64,000 nucleotides of DNA, from positions 1,674,001 to 1,738,000 of the forward strand of contig PYIU01000003.1 of the NCBI GenBank assembly GCA_003415625.1. The letters are read 5' to 3'. Positions within the stretch are counted from its first letter, which is position 1, and the number at the start of each line of letters is the position of its first letter. This DNA comes from Aquanectria penicillioides (taxonomy: Eukaryota > Ascomycota > Sordariomycetes > Hypocreales > Nectriaceae). Below, piece by piece: positions 12,001 through 22,168 of the stretch. The translations under genes and the position numbers were made by a program. The notes below the pieces were generated by a model. That model was not told the origin of the DNA. It ran no database searches and saw only the letters and a program-made list of their open reading frames with translations.

Positions 12001-14298
12001 TTCTGGCACGGCTGAATCAGGTCATTACTATTCGTACATTAGAGAACGACCCTCTTACGGAGATCGACAGAGTTGGGTCGAGTTTAACGATGACTTGGTC
12101 ACCCCATGGGATCCAGCCATGATGGAAAGCTCAACATTCGGAGGCCCTGATCACCGCCCTACCTACGACACGAACGGTATTCTTTATGACAAAACTTACA
12201 GCGCATATATGCTCTTCTACCAGCGTGCCTCATCTCTGCGAGCAGAGCAGGAAGCAATGGTCAAGCAGAACATCACTGTGCCTCTCAAGGTAAAGGTGGC
12301 AGAGAGTCTCAAGGAGTACATTCTTGATGAGAACACCGTACTTCTCCGACGTCATTGCCTTTTTGATCCAAGTCACTCCAAGTTGGTCCATATGCTCTTC
12401 AATCAAACCAGAGTGCTCTACGAACGAGACGCCAGCAACATGAGTTTGGACCAAGGAACTGTTGAATATTCTCCAGCACTGTCTGAAGAGCATGAACTCA
12501 AGGATCTAGCAATGCAAACAGTTCTCAGCAACCTTGATCAGGTCGTTACAAGGGCTAAAGACATCCCGGATTTCCCCGTCTTCTCGAAGATGATTAGCGA
12601 TGCCATCATCGGATGTCCCCAGTGTGCGCTCTCGTTTTTTGAGTACTTCAGCCAGCGCCATGAAGCTTTCCGAGCATTGCTTCAACGGAACCCAGACTCG
12701 AACGTCAGGCTCTTTGTGAGCAAAATGTTCATCTGGGCCCTCGAAAGAATCTCAAACGCACTGCCGACTGTATATGACCCAAACTCACGCCACCCAAGCT
12801 CCGAAATGGATGAGGACGAGGATGAGGTCAGTCCTGTGGGTAACCCCAATCGGTTGTCGGTTATCAGCAATGCAATGAGACTTTTCAATCATCTTTGGGG
12901 TTATTTTCACATCCACATCAAAGCTTGGGATGAATATTTTGCTACGATACTGGGGTTTGCCAGATTGGGCGGTCGAGAGGTTGCCTATCTACTTGGAGGA
13001 GATTACTTGGCCAAGGTACTAAGGATTATTTCAGCCGATCCTCTGCTGGATCTTCCTCCGAATTATACGCGCATGCTTCACGCGGTCATGCGACGAGTCA
13101 ACAACACACGGCCCCCGTCATACATGGCGATCATCGCGCTGATAAGTCACTTGATGCAGCAATTGGAGCCAGAGCTTGGGGCGGAAACAATCGTGGAAGA
13201 TCCTACAGAACGACTGGAAAGCTCCGAAATGCCATTCAATTGGACTTCAGAAGAGGTGGAGATCGTTCACCGAAGCCTAGAATCGAACGCGTCAAGTCTT
13301 TTTGTGGAGAAGCTCCTCGGGATCGATCAGGCCCATGATCTCACAGATGGCATTGTCAAATTCCTAATTGGAGTCAGCACCCAGATGGACACCAAGATTC
13401 TTGGCACGCTAAAACGGTGCATTCGAGGCGACACATCGACCCAGGCTATGGATCCCTTCTTGAGGGCGGCCAGTGTCTACATTGAAAGCACTGAACAAGT
13501 GGACTGTGCGACAAAGATGGTTCATCATATCTTTTTGCAGGCCAAAAGCTTGCAGAATACCGAGGGCACATACTTCATCAACTTCTTCAAGACGGCACTG
13601 AACCTAAAGCGAACAGAAGAGTCATTTACAACGGCGGTTTGGTTGTTCAGTCTAAAATTGGTGCCAAAATGGGTGCCGTACCTTTTGGTTTACCCAGACA
13701 TCACCACTCGATCAAACACAGAAGATTTCCTGAGCCGCGAGCTCTTCCAATTTGTTCTCCTTGGCAACCCTGAGCAAGGAGTTGAGCAAGGAAAGGAGGA
13801 TATCATTCAGACAGTCAAGCAAGTGGGTCTCATGTGTCTTGTGTACCTACAGGAAAACCATGTCAGAAGGCGGATACACTTGAGGCGGGACGTGGCAGGT
13901 GGCATTTTGCACGTGGTGGGACAATGTGCTGGAGTGATCAGCTCAGACCCCGAGACACAAGAGGACGTAGATGTTGAGTTCCTGGCTTTGCAACACGGTA
14001 AGTTGGCCGAATCGAGGCAAAGGGTGGGGGTTTGGGGACACTAAGAAGCCGTTGGCTAACCGGAATTACAGAAGTCATGGACCCTCTGCGAAGGTTAATT
14101 GTCGATGATGTGGAAGATGAAGGGTCCGGTATGTTACAGTCATTCAGCGACTCCGACACAATCACAGCAAACTTAGCGTGACGGCTGACCTTGGGCAAAG
14201 AATGGGAAGGCTCCTGCGGCTCATCGGACCACATCGATGACGTTGTGGAGATGAGCATTCAAGCTATCAACGAAATGAACGACGTGGATATAGCGTGA
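6053..14298 (+). CDS. very large ubiquitin carboxyl-terminal hydrolase (USP family)
   Basis: A cysteine deubiquitinase of peptidase family C19. Seven exons: 6053-6990, 7043-9734, 9786-11631, 11688-11739, 11791-13997, 14072-14128 and 14201-14298. They sum to 7,890 nt (2,629 residues) with all phases consistent. The first 230 residues are Ser/Pro/Thr-rich and disordered. A long alpha-helical, ARM/HEAT-like region follows. A ubiquitin-like domain sits at about 1095-1170 (YYRGRPFLPSEHEICKSLED). The catalytic domain spans about 1657-1985, with Cys box GLQNLSNTCYLNSL (Cys1669), a zinc-ribbon-type CSTCDKHV, and His box SGHYYSYIRE (His1921) followed by WVEFNDDLV. The long helical C-terminal tail matches the USP9X/USP24/USP34 architecture. 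The catalytic residues are present, so it should be active. No frameshift is seen over almost 8 kb of coding sequence. Confidence 0.93.
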
Positions 14299-15743
14299 GG
14301 CGTGAGAGAGGCAGGGGTGAAGGAGAGGGGAGAGGAGTTGATGGGGGGAGAAAGACCAGGATGAACAGGAGCAACGGAAAAATGGGAATGGAAATGGAAC
14401 GGCATAGAGCAAAGGGCAGACCCAGACAAGGCTGCGGGTAAGGGGCGTTGGCGTCAGGGAACGGCAGTTTTCCTTTGAGTGATTTGTCTATTTGGTTTTT
14501 CATCGTTGCCCCCTCCAGTCGAGGGGCTGGCCAGCAAAGGACCTTGAGCCACTTATGAGATAACGGAAACAGGCTGGGGATGAATGTTGTCCAGTCGTTG
14601 CAAGTCGCAAGCAAGATGCATAGCACAGGAGTGACGGCGCAAGGGCAATTGAGCAAGCACGTACAAGCGGGCAATAAGAACGATCGATACAAGGGCATTG
14701 CAGGGTTGTTATTTGGCTTTACAAGGACAAACATAGCGACGGCATCTGTTAGCTTTACTTGCCTACAGAAGAACAACGAGGACAAGGGGAGAGGTCAAAC
14801 CAAGACGGGTAAGTTTTCGAAAAAAAAAAAAAACATAAAATACAAGAGAATGACAATGTTATGATGATAAACATGAGCTGAGGTGAGATTCTCGCTATGA
14901 CTGAGGCCACCCTAGAGCGCACTTCACATGATGGCATTTTGGAGTGATCATCGTGGACTTTGAGCCCACAGGAGGGAAATAAAACAAACACACCAACAAA
15001 TTTTGGAGGGAGTGATTGATTGTTGCATCGAACTCATGAATGCCTACTACCAGCCATAAATCAGAGGGAAAAGGGGAAAAGGGGGGGGAGAGAGGGAGAG
15101 AAAGGCGCCTCTGGCCGACTTGGATCACTGGCCTTGGATACGATGTTTTATTCTTTCGCGAATGCATATAGAACACGCCTGTGTCTTGCGGCCAATTCGT
15201 CCCAGGCCAGGGGGCCAGGTGCTATAAAAAGTAGCATAGGGGAAAGGGAGCTTGGTTCCTGTCAGAGTTGATGACGATGCAACGCATTGCAATGGGTAGC
15301 GGATGATAGGCCCCCTGCTTACGATCTTACAGACTAGGTTAAAACAAGAAGGAAAAGAAAAAGACAAGGGGGGGAAAGGGGGAAGATGGGAAGGGTCACA
15401 AATTGAGGACGTTTTCGTTTATGGTGAAAAGCCAGATATAGCAACATGGAAATTGGGTGTTGGGGGCTAGACTCGGATTGAGGACAGGCCTGAGAATGGC
15501 GGACTTGGTGGGGAGGACGAGGGGGAAGAAGAAGAAGAAGAAGGGGAGGAGGAGGGTCAGTGGTAGGCGGCCTGGGATATGGACCAAGTGTGGTGTTGGA
15601 GTGGGCGGCAAACAAGGAGGTGATGTGAAGCATTTTTGGCGGCGCAATGACAAAAGGCGGTTCGGAGTGGAGACCCGGAAGGGTCTGGACAGGGCACATG
15701 GATTGATTGGACGAGAGGGCCCAGGGCTGACAGGGAGGTGGAG

Positions 15744-15771
15744 GTGGTGGTGGTGGTGGTGGTGGTGGTGG
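15744..15771. repeat. (GGT)n microsatellite
   Basis: About nine GGT units followed by an imperfect GGAGAT/GATGGA tract to about 15805. It produces spurious poly-His/poly-Pro frames on the opposite strand. Confidence 0.9.
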
Positions 15772-15933
15772 AGATGGAGATGGAGAAGGAGATGGAGATG
15801 GGGATCTGTAGATCGGGGAACTGGAAACATGAACAGGAACAGGAACAAGAGCGAGGGTCACGAACACGAACGCAGAGGGGCGAGGAGGCGACTGGGCGGG
15901 TGTGAGCGTGAGCGACCAGGTCGTGGTCTGGCC

Positions 15934-15967
15934 GGGTGACAGGGTGACAGGGTGACAGGGTGACAGG
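15934..15967. repeat. (GGGTGACA)4 minisatellite
   Basis: Four perfect tandem copies of the 8-mer GGGTGACA, with a degenerate GGGTGACA about 10-20 bp further on. Confidence 0.9.
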
Positions 15968-16270
15968 ATCAGGATGGTTGGGTGACAAGGATGGGAAAAG
16001 CAGGGGAGAAAAAAAAAACCCCCCGAACGGAACTAGATGGACGAGGGTAGTTCTGTAGATAGAAACATGAAGAGGGTTGAGAAGAGCCATGGTCATGGGC
16101 CTGGCCTTGGGCCTGGCCTTGGGACAAGGGGGAGGGAGGGCGGAAGGTAGGGAAAGTTGGGCAAAACTACGGTAGAGGGAGGAGAGCAAGGGAGAACAAA
16201 AGACAAAGAAGCAGTAGAATAGAAGGCAATAGGCGAAGAATGGAAGCCAAAGCAGGCAAGGATTGTCGAT

Positions 16271-16319
16271 ATCACAATCACAATCACAATCACAATCACA
16301 TCACATCACATCACATCAC
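16271..16319. repeat. (ATCACA)5 followed by (TCACA)4
   Basis: Five ATCACA units pass directly into four TCACA units, a change of repeat period inside one tract. Confidence 0.9.
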
Positions 16320-17500
16320 CATGGGTGGGAGGGGGAAGAGCGGGCGGACAAGTTGAGTGACTGACGACGGAACTATGAAGAGGTGGGAGCTAGTGAACGT
16401 GGTATTCGCAGCGGCATCAGCAGCGGCATCAGTACCCGAAAGGAGAAGCAGGTCGGTCCTCCCCAGTAGTTTAGTGCAGCAGGGGGTCCCAGGGCGATCT
16501 CCGTGCTGGATACATCTCACGTGCGCCTCGTTCTGGGAGAGAGAGAGAGTGTGTGTGTGTGTGCCTGTACTGTGACGGTGATGGGATTGATTTTTTTTTT
16601 TGGTGGGTGCGGCCGACAGACATGTATGTGGGTGGCTGGTAGGAGGCCCTTGCTGCCGGGTTTGGAACGTGGGAACAGTGATTGTCCAGACGTACGGACT
16701 ACGGTACCATGGCCATGGTAACTGTGATGGTGGGCGTGTGTGGGTGCTATTTTTACAAAAGCGTTTGTTTAAAACATCCATCTTTGCAGAGGGAAAAAGG
16801 GAGTAAGGGACTAGTCCAGACTAGACTAGACTTGAGAGAGAGTGAAGAATACCTAATAATACTGAACATGCCTAGGTACGGATACCTAGAGAGAGAGTGT
16901 GGCGTGTGAAGAGCAGCACTAAAAAGAAACAAGTGCACAGTAAGACAATCAATCCATTCTGTGTATCCGTAAGGCTGGACGCCGCCGGTGCCGACCCCGC
17001 TTTTGCCAGGGACCAAAAAATAGCACTCGGAACGACGACCATGCCGGCACTCTTCATAGTTATACATACCATAGATAGGTACTCCGTACTCCGTAGTATG
17101 GAATATGGATGGATGGATCAACGTATGGCATGGCGTATCCGTACGGTCCAAAGACCAAGGGCGGCATAGTACAGCACGGGCAGACTTGGTCGTCGTCCAC
17201 TCAGGTCGTCTCCGTCCGACGCAATGGCAGACAACGAGTGACGGCGAGTGACGGCGAGTGACGGAGCTACTGCAAGTTAACCGCCCGCACCCCTGGTCCG
17301 CAACTCATGGGCGTGAGGCGTCGTCCATCCATCCACTCGACGTCCCCTGGCCGCCGGCACTTGAGGGGAGGGGGCCGCCACTGCAGACGGCGTTTGGGCT
17401 TATTCGTTGTGCGGTTCGTCGCTGTGAGCTGACGGGCATAGGTAGCGCGCTCTCTTCTCTGTCCATGCTGTGCTGTGCATACCTACATACACTCTTTCAA

Positions 17501-17503
<3 letters not shown>

Positions 17504-17544
<41 letters not shown>
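17504..17544. repeat. (GT)20 dinucleotide repeat
   Basis: About 20 uninterrupted GT units. A shorter GT tract lies at about 16549-16562. Confidence 0.95.
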
Positions 17545-17545
<1 letters not shown>

Positions 17546-17608
17546 CCCTCTGCTTGGCTGCCTGGCTGCCTGGATGGCAGTGCTGCAACTCAACCATCAC
17601 ACCCTAAC

Positions 17609-17634
17609 CCAGCCAGCCAGCCAGCCAGCCAGCC

Positions 17635-17679
<45 letters not shown>

Positions 17680-17680
17680 G
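17609..17680. repeat. compound (CCAG)7(ACAG)11 microsatellite
   Basis: Seven CCAG units followed by eleven ACAG units, then degenerate CAAG/ACAG/CCAG copies to about 17700. The unit changes by one base partway through. Confidence 0.95.
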
Positions 17681-18260
17681 CAAGACAGACAGCCAGCCAA
17701 AGGCAGCCCGCCAAATAAACACCCATGGCCATTTCTCAGGCCGCCCAAATATTGAGCATTGAGCCTTGTGTTTTTGAGCTGTCCGCTAGTCCCCGCCTCG
17801 GCGCCCCCGCAACCCACCTTTGCACTCCCCCCCCCGCCCCCGGCACCTTGTTCACGTTTCGTGCTCTCTCTTGCTGGCCTTGTTTCGATTTTCCTCGGGC
17901 CCCTCCCGTATGCGCCGAACCTTGTATGTAAGTGTTGTTTATTTAGCAATCTTCTTCTCATCACCCGTTGTGGCGTCACACACACACGCATAGCGAGAGG
18001 GGACCCAGAACGTCGGCCGCGAGACCCTCCCCCTCCGGACTACCCTTCACACCTCTCAACCCTGTCCACCCTGGCCTGGCCTATCTACGGCGCCCCCCTC
18101 CTAGACCAGAACGGACAGTTGCTGTCAAAGTTTCAGATTCACCTTGTTTTATTTTTTGGGTCACGGCATTGCCTTGCTCTGTTTCATCTCGTCGTCGTCA
18201 AATCAATATATTCCCGCCTCAATCCCCTCAATCCCTCGACTGCTCCTGCTTGTCAGACAA

Positions 18261-18281
18261 CACGCACGCACGCACGCACGC
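18261..18281. repeat. (CACG)5 microsatellite
   Basis: Five CACG units, then CACACACG, in the presumed leader of the gene starting at 18655. Confidence 0.85.
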
Positions 18282-18654
18282 ACACACGGAGGCTTGGAAC
18301 TCCCCCCTCCCCCTCCCCTACGAGCAAGGCTTAGAGGCATTAGAGTTGCTGCGCATCTTGACGGCTGACACCATTTTGTTTTGTTATTTTGTCTCGGGGT
18401 TTTTTGTTGTTGTTTTTTTCGACGATCCAACATACTACTACTCTTTCGTCTTCTCATTCTTGCCTCTCCTTTCTACTTGGCCGGGTCGCCCATTTTTTGC
18501 TCAGATACACCCACAACACAGGCACACACACACATATACATCGTGTCTCTCTCTCCTTCAAACAGTGCTTTCTTAGCTCATCATCGATACCCAAACTTCT
18601 TTCGTGTTTCAACTTGTTCACATTCTTCTTTCATTCATCTTCGACGCCATCAAC

Positions 18655-20295
18655 ATGTCGCTCAAGGACAGAATATCTTCTCCTCTCGAGGCTGGCACCT
18701 CTATTCTCGACGCTCACCACCTCCCTCCTCACATCCTCCCCGCTCTCGAGTGGACTTCGTCCCGCCTCGCTCGCAAGTCCCTTCATCTCACCCTCGTCGT
18801 CGCCCGCCGCGATTATCAGGTCCCCGCCGTTCTGCCTCCGCATGGCTCGCCCGGCTTGTCAACCCACCACGCCCGTGACGCCCGGCCTGCGATTCCACCT
18901 CTCCTCCGGCCCCGTCTCCGCCCTGAAGCAGCTCGTCCGATCCGGTCTTACACTGGCCCACGCCGAAGCGATCCATGGAGTTCTCGCGGAGCGGCATGTC
19001 TCCCCCGCCTTCTCTCAGCATAGCGTCGAGGTGTCGAGCCCCAGGCGGTGGCCGCTCTCCCCAACAACTCCTCTCTCTCCTCCCCCATGACCCCATGCAC
19101 TGCCTCCACCACCACCACCGACACTCTGAGCTCCATCATGTCATCAAGCTCCTTTGGCATGCGTTTGATCCACGCCAGTGGCCTGCCTCCCAAAGCCGAG
19201 CGAGCTCTTCGATCCATCATTGAGAAGGCCGAGAAGAAGTTCCGAGTCGGGTAAGTTCCATCAATCCATCAACTCTCCATATAATATCTCTCTTTTTTTT
19301 TTTTGGTGTGTGCCTTGAACTAACTCGAAACAGGCCTGAGTGGCTCTCCCCCTCAAGCAGCCCATCAGCAAGCGGTCTGACAACCCAGCTTGTCCACAGC
19401 TCCATGCTTCAAAACGAGGTCCTCTTCTCCTCGGAGGGCCTGACCCTGCTATCCCTCGATCGTCTGTACAGCCTCAAGAGCGCTCTTTCCAGCTACTCCA
19501 AGACCAAATCCCATCTTCGCCTCGAGGACGCCGTCGACGAGCTCCGCCGCATCATCTTGACCAACGGTGGCTCCAAGGTCGCCAAATCCGACATCCTCCG
19601 ATCTTACGACTGGCTAAGCGGTCTCGAACTCGGCCATCAACGACCTGGACCGCATGTACCGCCGAGCCTATGGCGGTCCCGAACAACTGGGTGGCATCAG
19701 CGGGTTGGCGAGCTTCGCCGAGCCGACCATCAAGCCCAGCAGCGACTTCGAGCTGGACGACGATTCCAGCGGTTTTGACACTGACGACGAGATCTCGAGC
19801 CCGAGATGATTGGCATCCCCTCACCACAAGGGACAGCGTGTGCCCATGGTTGTTGCCAACGTCCGTGCCTCAAACCCCCCTCGCCCAAGCCCCCAATCCT
19901 CAAGATCCAAACCACCTTCGGCCCACAGCCCAAGAAACCCGAAGCCAAGGTCATCTCGCAGGGTGAGGTGGTTGCTGAGGAGGAGGAACGGGAGGAGGAG
20001 GATGGAGACCGCACCGCTCGACCAACCGATCGACTGCTCTTCACCATGCACCCGTGGCACACTGGCAACAACGGCACCATCGATCAGGTCCTGAGCGCTC
20101 CCCTCCTAAGCCCGACGTCATGAGCCCTGATGTCATGACTCCCAGCCTCCTTACTCCTGCCCAAGCTTCCCACCTTGGACCCATGACGCCAAACGGCTAC
20201 GATGACATTTCCCCCACGACTCGCGGAGAATGGGGCTTCTTGATGGTCGATGACGCATTCAGAGGCGCTCGCACTGCAGCTGTGAAACTTGTTAG
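18655..20295 (+). pseudogene. conserved fungal protein gene (DUF7582-like?) broken by about eight 1-nt indels
   Basis: The frame starts MSLKDRISSPLEAGTSILDA and continues LPPALEW-type and LARKSLHLTLVVARRDYQVP segments. These remind me of the uncharacterised fungal DUF7582 family, though I cannot verify that. The same protein then hops between frames: an extra base near 18853, a missing C near 19039-19042, an extra A near 19616, a missing C near 19801, an extra C near 19818, a missing base near 19870, a missing C near 20096 and a missing G near 20284. Correcting them yields one frame ending in AVETC and TAG at 20293-20295. A normal intron lies at about 19253-19334 (gtaag..cag). Later segments include KAERALRSIIEKAEKK and SNSAINDLDRMYRRAYGGPE, then an acidic, Pro-rich tail. 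No substitution-type stop codon is needed to explain the breaks. This is either a young pseudogene or badly resolved sequence. Confidence 0.6.
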
Positions 20296-20626
20296 AGGCG
20301 GAGAAGAGACTTTGCTTTCCTTTGTGCCTTTTTTTTTTTTTTTCTGTTTCTCTGCTTCGTATTCCCAGTCACCTCAGCAGATGACTATTTGTTAGAAATG
20401 GAGTTTTTGAGGGTGTTCCCTTAAGGGCCTTGGGTTGTTTTTCTTCTTGATACAAAACACTTGTATGATTATGATTGCTGCATCTTCTGGAATCTTAGAG
20501 CGAGGCCGTTTGGGAGAGCATTTGGATAGCGATTGCGTTAAAAAGAAGGGGAAGAAAATTTGGATGTGAATCATTCTTTGAAATATCGCATAAAATAAAT
20601 GCTTGGGTATCACAGTGTGCTCTCAT
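20296..20626. other. convergent intergenic, 331 bp
   Basis: Between the TAG of the broken gene and the stop of the PRCC gene. It contains a poly(T) tract at about 20329-20343 and AT-rich sequence consistent with overlapping 3' ends. Nothing else is recognised. Confidence 0.5.
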
Positions 20627-21801
20627 TCACCAACCATATTTACTCGAAGCCTCCTTGCGATTCGTCTTGCCCTTTGCAAAGCTGTCCTCCAACGCATCTC
20701 GCTGGTTCTGCACGTTCTGCACAAGCTTCTGCAGGCTGTGCTTGCCGCCGCCCTGGATAGACCGCACGGGGTTATGAATCTGTTCCTCTCCAGCTGCCCG
20801 GATAGCTTCGTTGTGCTGATACTCCCTATCCATGTTGAAGTTGATAACGTTCTTTGCCATGTGCTTCCCTTGCCCTCCGCGACCAAACAGCTCTCGCCTT
20901 TCCGCCGCCGAGAGATTGAGGTCATCGGCAACTGTGTCTAGCGACTCGCTTCCCGGCGCAGTGGTCGCGGAGGGTCCTGTTTGCGCGTGGCCAGCATACT
21001 GGGCGTAGTCGCCACATGCGCCGTTGTAGCCGTCTGCGCTGCTTCCAGTCTCAAATAATGGCTCGTAAGCACCGCTCTGTCTGGCTGAATCCGCAGGCTC
21101 CTCGGGCTCCTCTGTATGCATCGAGAATAAGGACACCTTCTTGGGGCTGGCGCAGGGGCGGCTTCTGGTTCTCCCTTTGGGGCCGCGTTCTGCATTGGTG
21201 CATTTGTTTGGCCCGCTGCCGCCTTGGCGATACCAGCAGCTGTGACCTTCTTCTTTTTCGGACCCCGAGCTACTGAGAGAGGCTTGAACATCAATGGCTT
21301 TCCCACCAGCTTGACTTCCTCCTCCGGCTTCTGCTCTGCGGGGATCGACGGCTGCGCAGCGGCTTTTGGCGGCGGCAGAATCATGCCACCAGACGGCCAC
21401 TCGCTCTCTCCATCACCCTCGTCTCCGGTACTTCGACTAAATCCAGGTGCCGCACTCGTCTTTAGGTTGACTCCGGGCTTGGGCGGACCAGAGCTGGACG
21501 TCGCAGGTGTGGACTTGGGTTTGTTGGCGTTTTTCGGGGCTGGCAGGAAGGAGTTGAAGCCGGAAAAAAGGCCAGAGCCTCCTGTTCTCGCGCGCTTCGC
21601 AGGCGGCTCGTCGCTGGGCGTCTTGGAGGGTTCGGCAGATAGTTGCGGGAGGCTCACGACGATTCTGCCTGGATTTGATCGATCGACGACCTTCTGGAAG
21701 GGCTTCTTGGAGGGCGGCTGGGAGGTTTTGGGCGCAGGCTTGCCGGGGGCTTCAGCTTCGGAGCCTGAGCCCTCGGAATCGGAGTAGTCGACGAGGCCCA
21801 T
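20627..21801 (-). CDS. PRCC-domain protein (frame broken once)
   Basis: Homologue of human PRCC, a nuclear protein linked to pre-mRNA splicing and to MAD2B. No intron is needed. The protein starts MGLVDYSDSEGSGSEAE, has a long Pro/Lys/Ser-rich disordered half with GRIVVSLPQL, and ends in the PRCC C-terminal block: AAERRELFGRGGQGKHMAKN, NPVRSIQGGGKHSLQKLV and NRKEASSKYGW. The two halves are in different frames. The shift falls at a C4 run (G4 at 21143-21146 on plus). Adding one C joins APAPAP to KKVSLFSM and gives 391 residues. A 56-bp intron with a poor GTGTCC donor could also bridge it, but that would delete the KKVSLFSM segment, which I believe is conserved. It is divergent from sin1. Confidence 0.85.
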
Positions 21802-22168
21802 ATTTGGGATGAGGAGGATTGTTGGGGGACAATTCTGTATGTGGAAGAATGACGATTGTCATGGATCCTGAATCCCGGGCGCCAGTTATCCTGACCCACC
21901 ACAGCCTTGTCTTGGCCCGTGCAATGTGCAGCCACCAGGGGTCTTGGCATTCCAAGTCAACGAGGCTGAGCCGGACCTGCGCCAACCCACGATAGTGATA
22001 GCAACCCACGTTCCCCGTAGCGGGCTAACATGTGCCTTTGAATCCTACACCACCGTTTGCTTCGGATCCTTGACAACCCGTGAACCCGGCAATGTAGATA
22101 CTCGGTACAATAACTCACCTTTATATATACGGCTGTGCGACCTTCTTCGCGTCAAGCTCGTTGTCACC
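21802..22168. promoter_or_regulatory. bidirectional promoter between PRCC gene and sin1
   Basis: A 367-bp gap separates the two divergent start codons. A TATATATA tract at 22132-22139 lies only 30 bp upstream of the sin1 ATG, so either transcription starts at or after that ATG or the tract is not the core element. No other site is clear. Confidence 0.5.

Larger units (their letters stand above)
14299..18654. other. 4.3-kb gene-free block rich in simple repeats
   Basis: Between the USP stop and the ATG at 18655. Apparent open frames here encode homopolymeric Pro, His, Thr or Cys runs that arise from microsatellites. The tracts include GGT, GGGTGACA, ATCACA, GT, CCAG/ACAG and CACG repeats (listed separately), G-rich tracts around 15060-15100 and 15370, and poly(A) at about 14820-14834. 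The last 600 bp, C/T-rich, probably hold the promoter and leader of the downstream gene. Confidence 0.7.

Noticed and set aside
15334..16189. Long minus-strand open frames rich in Pro, His, Thr and Ser
   Set aside because: They are translations of GGT/GATGGA and related repeats, with no conserved segment and no gene-like codon use.
21081..21136. A 56-bp intron in the PRCC gene as an alternative to the frameshift
   Set aside because: The donor GTGTCC is poor, there is no branch site, and it would delete a segment that fits the protein. Kept only as a minor alternative.
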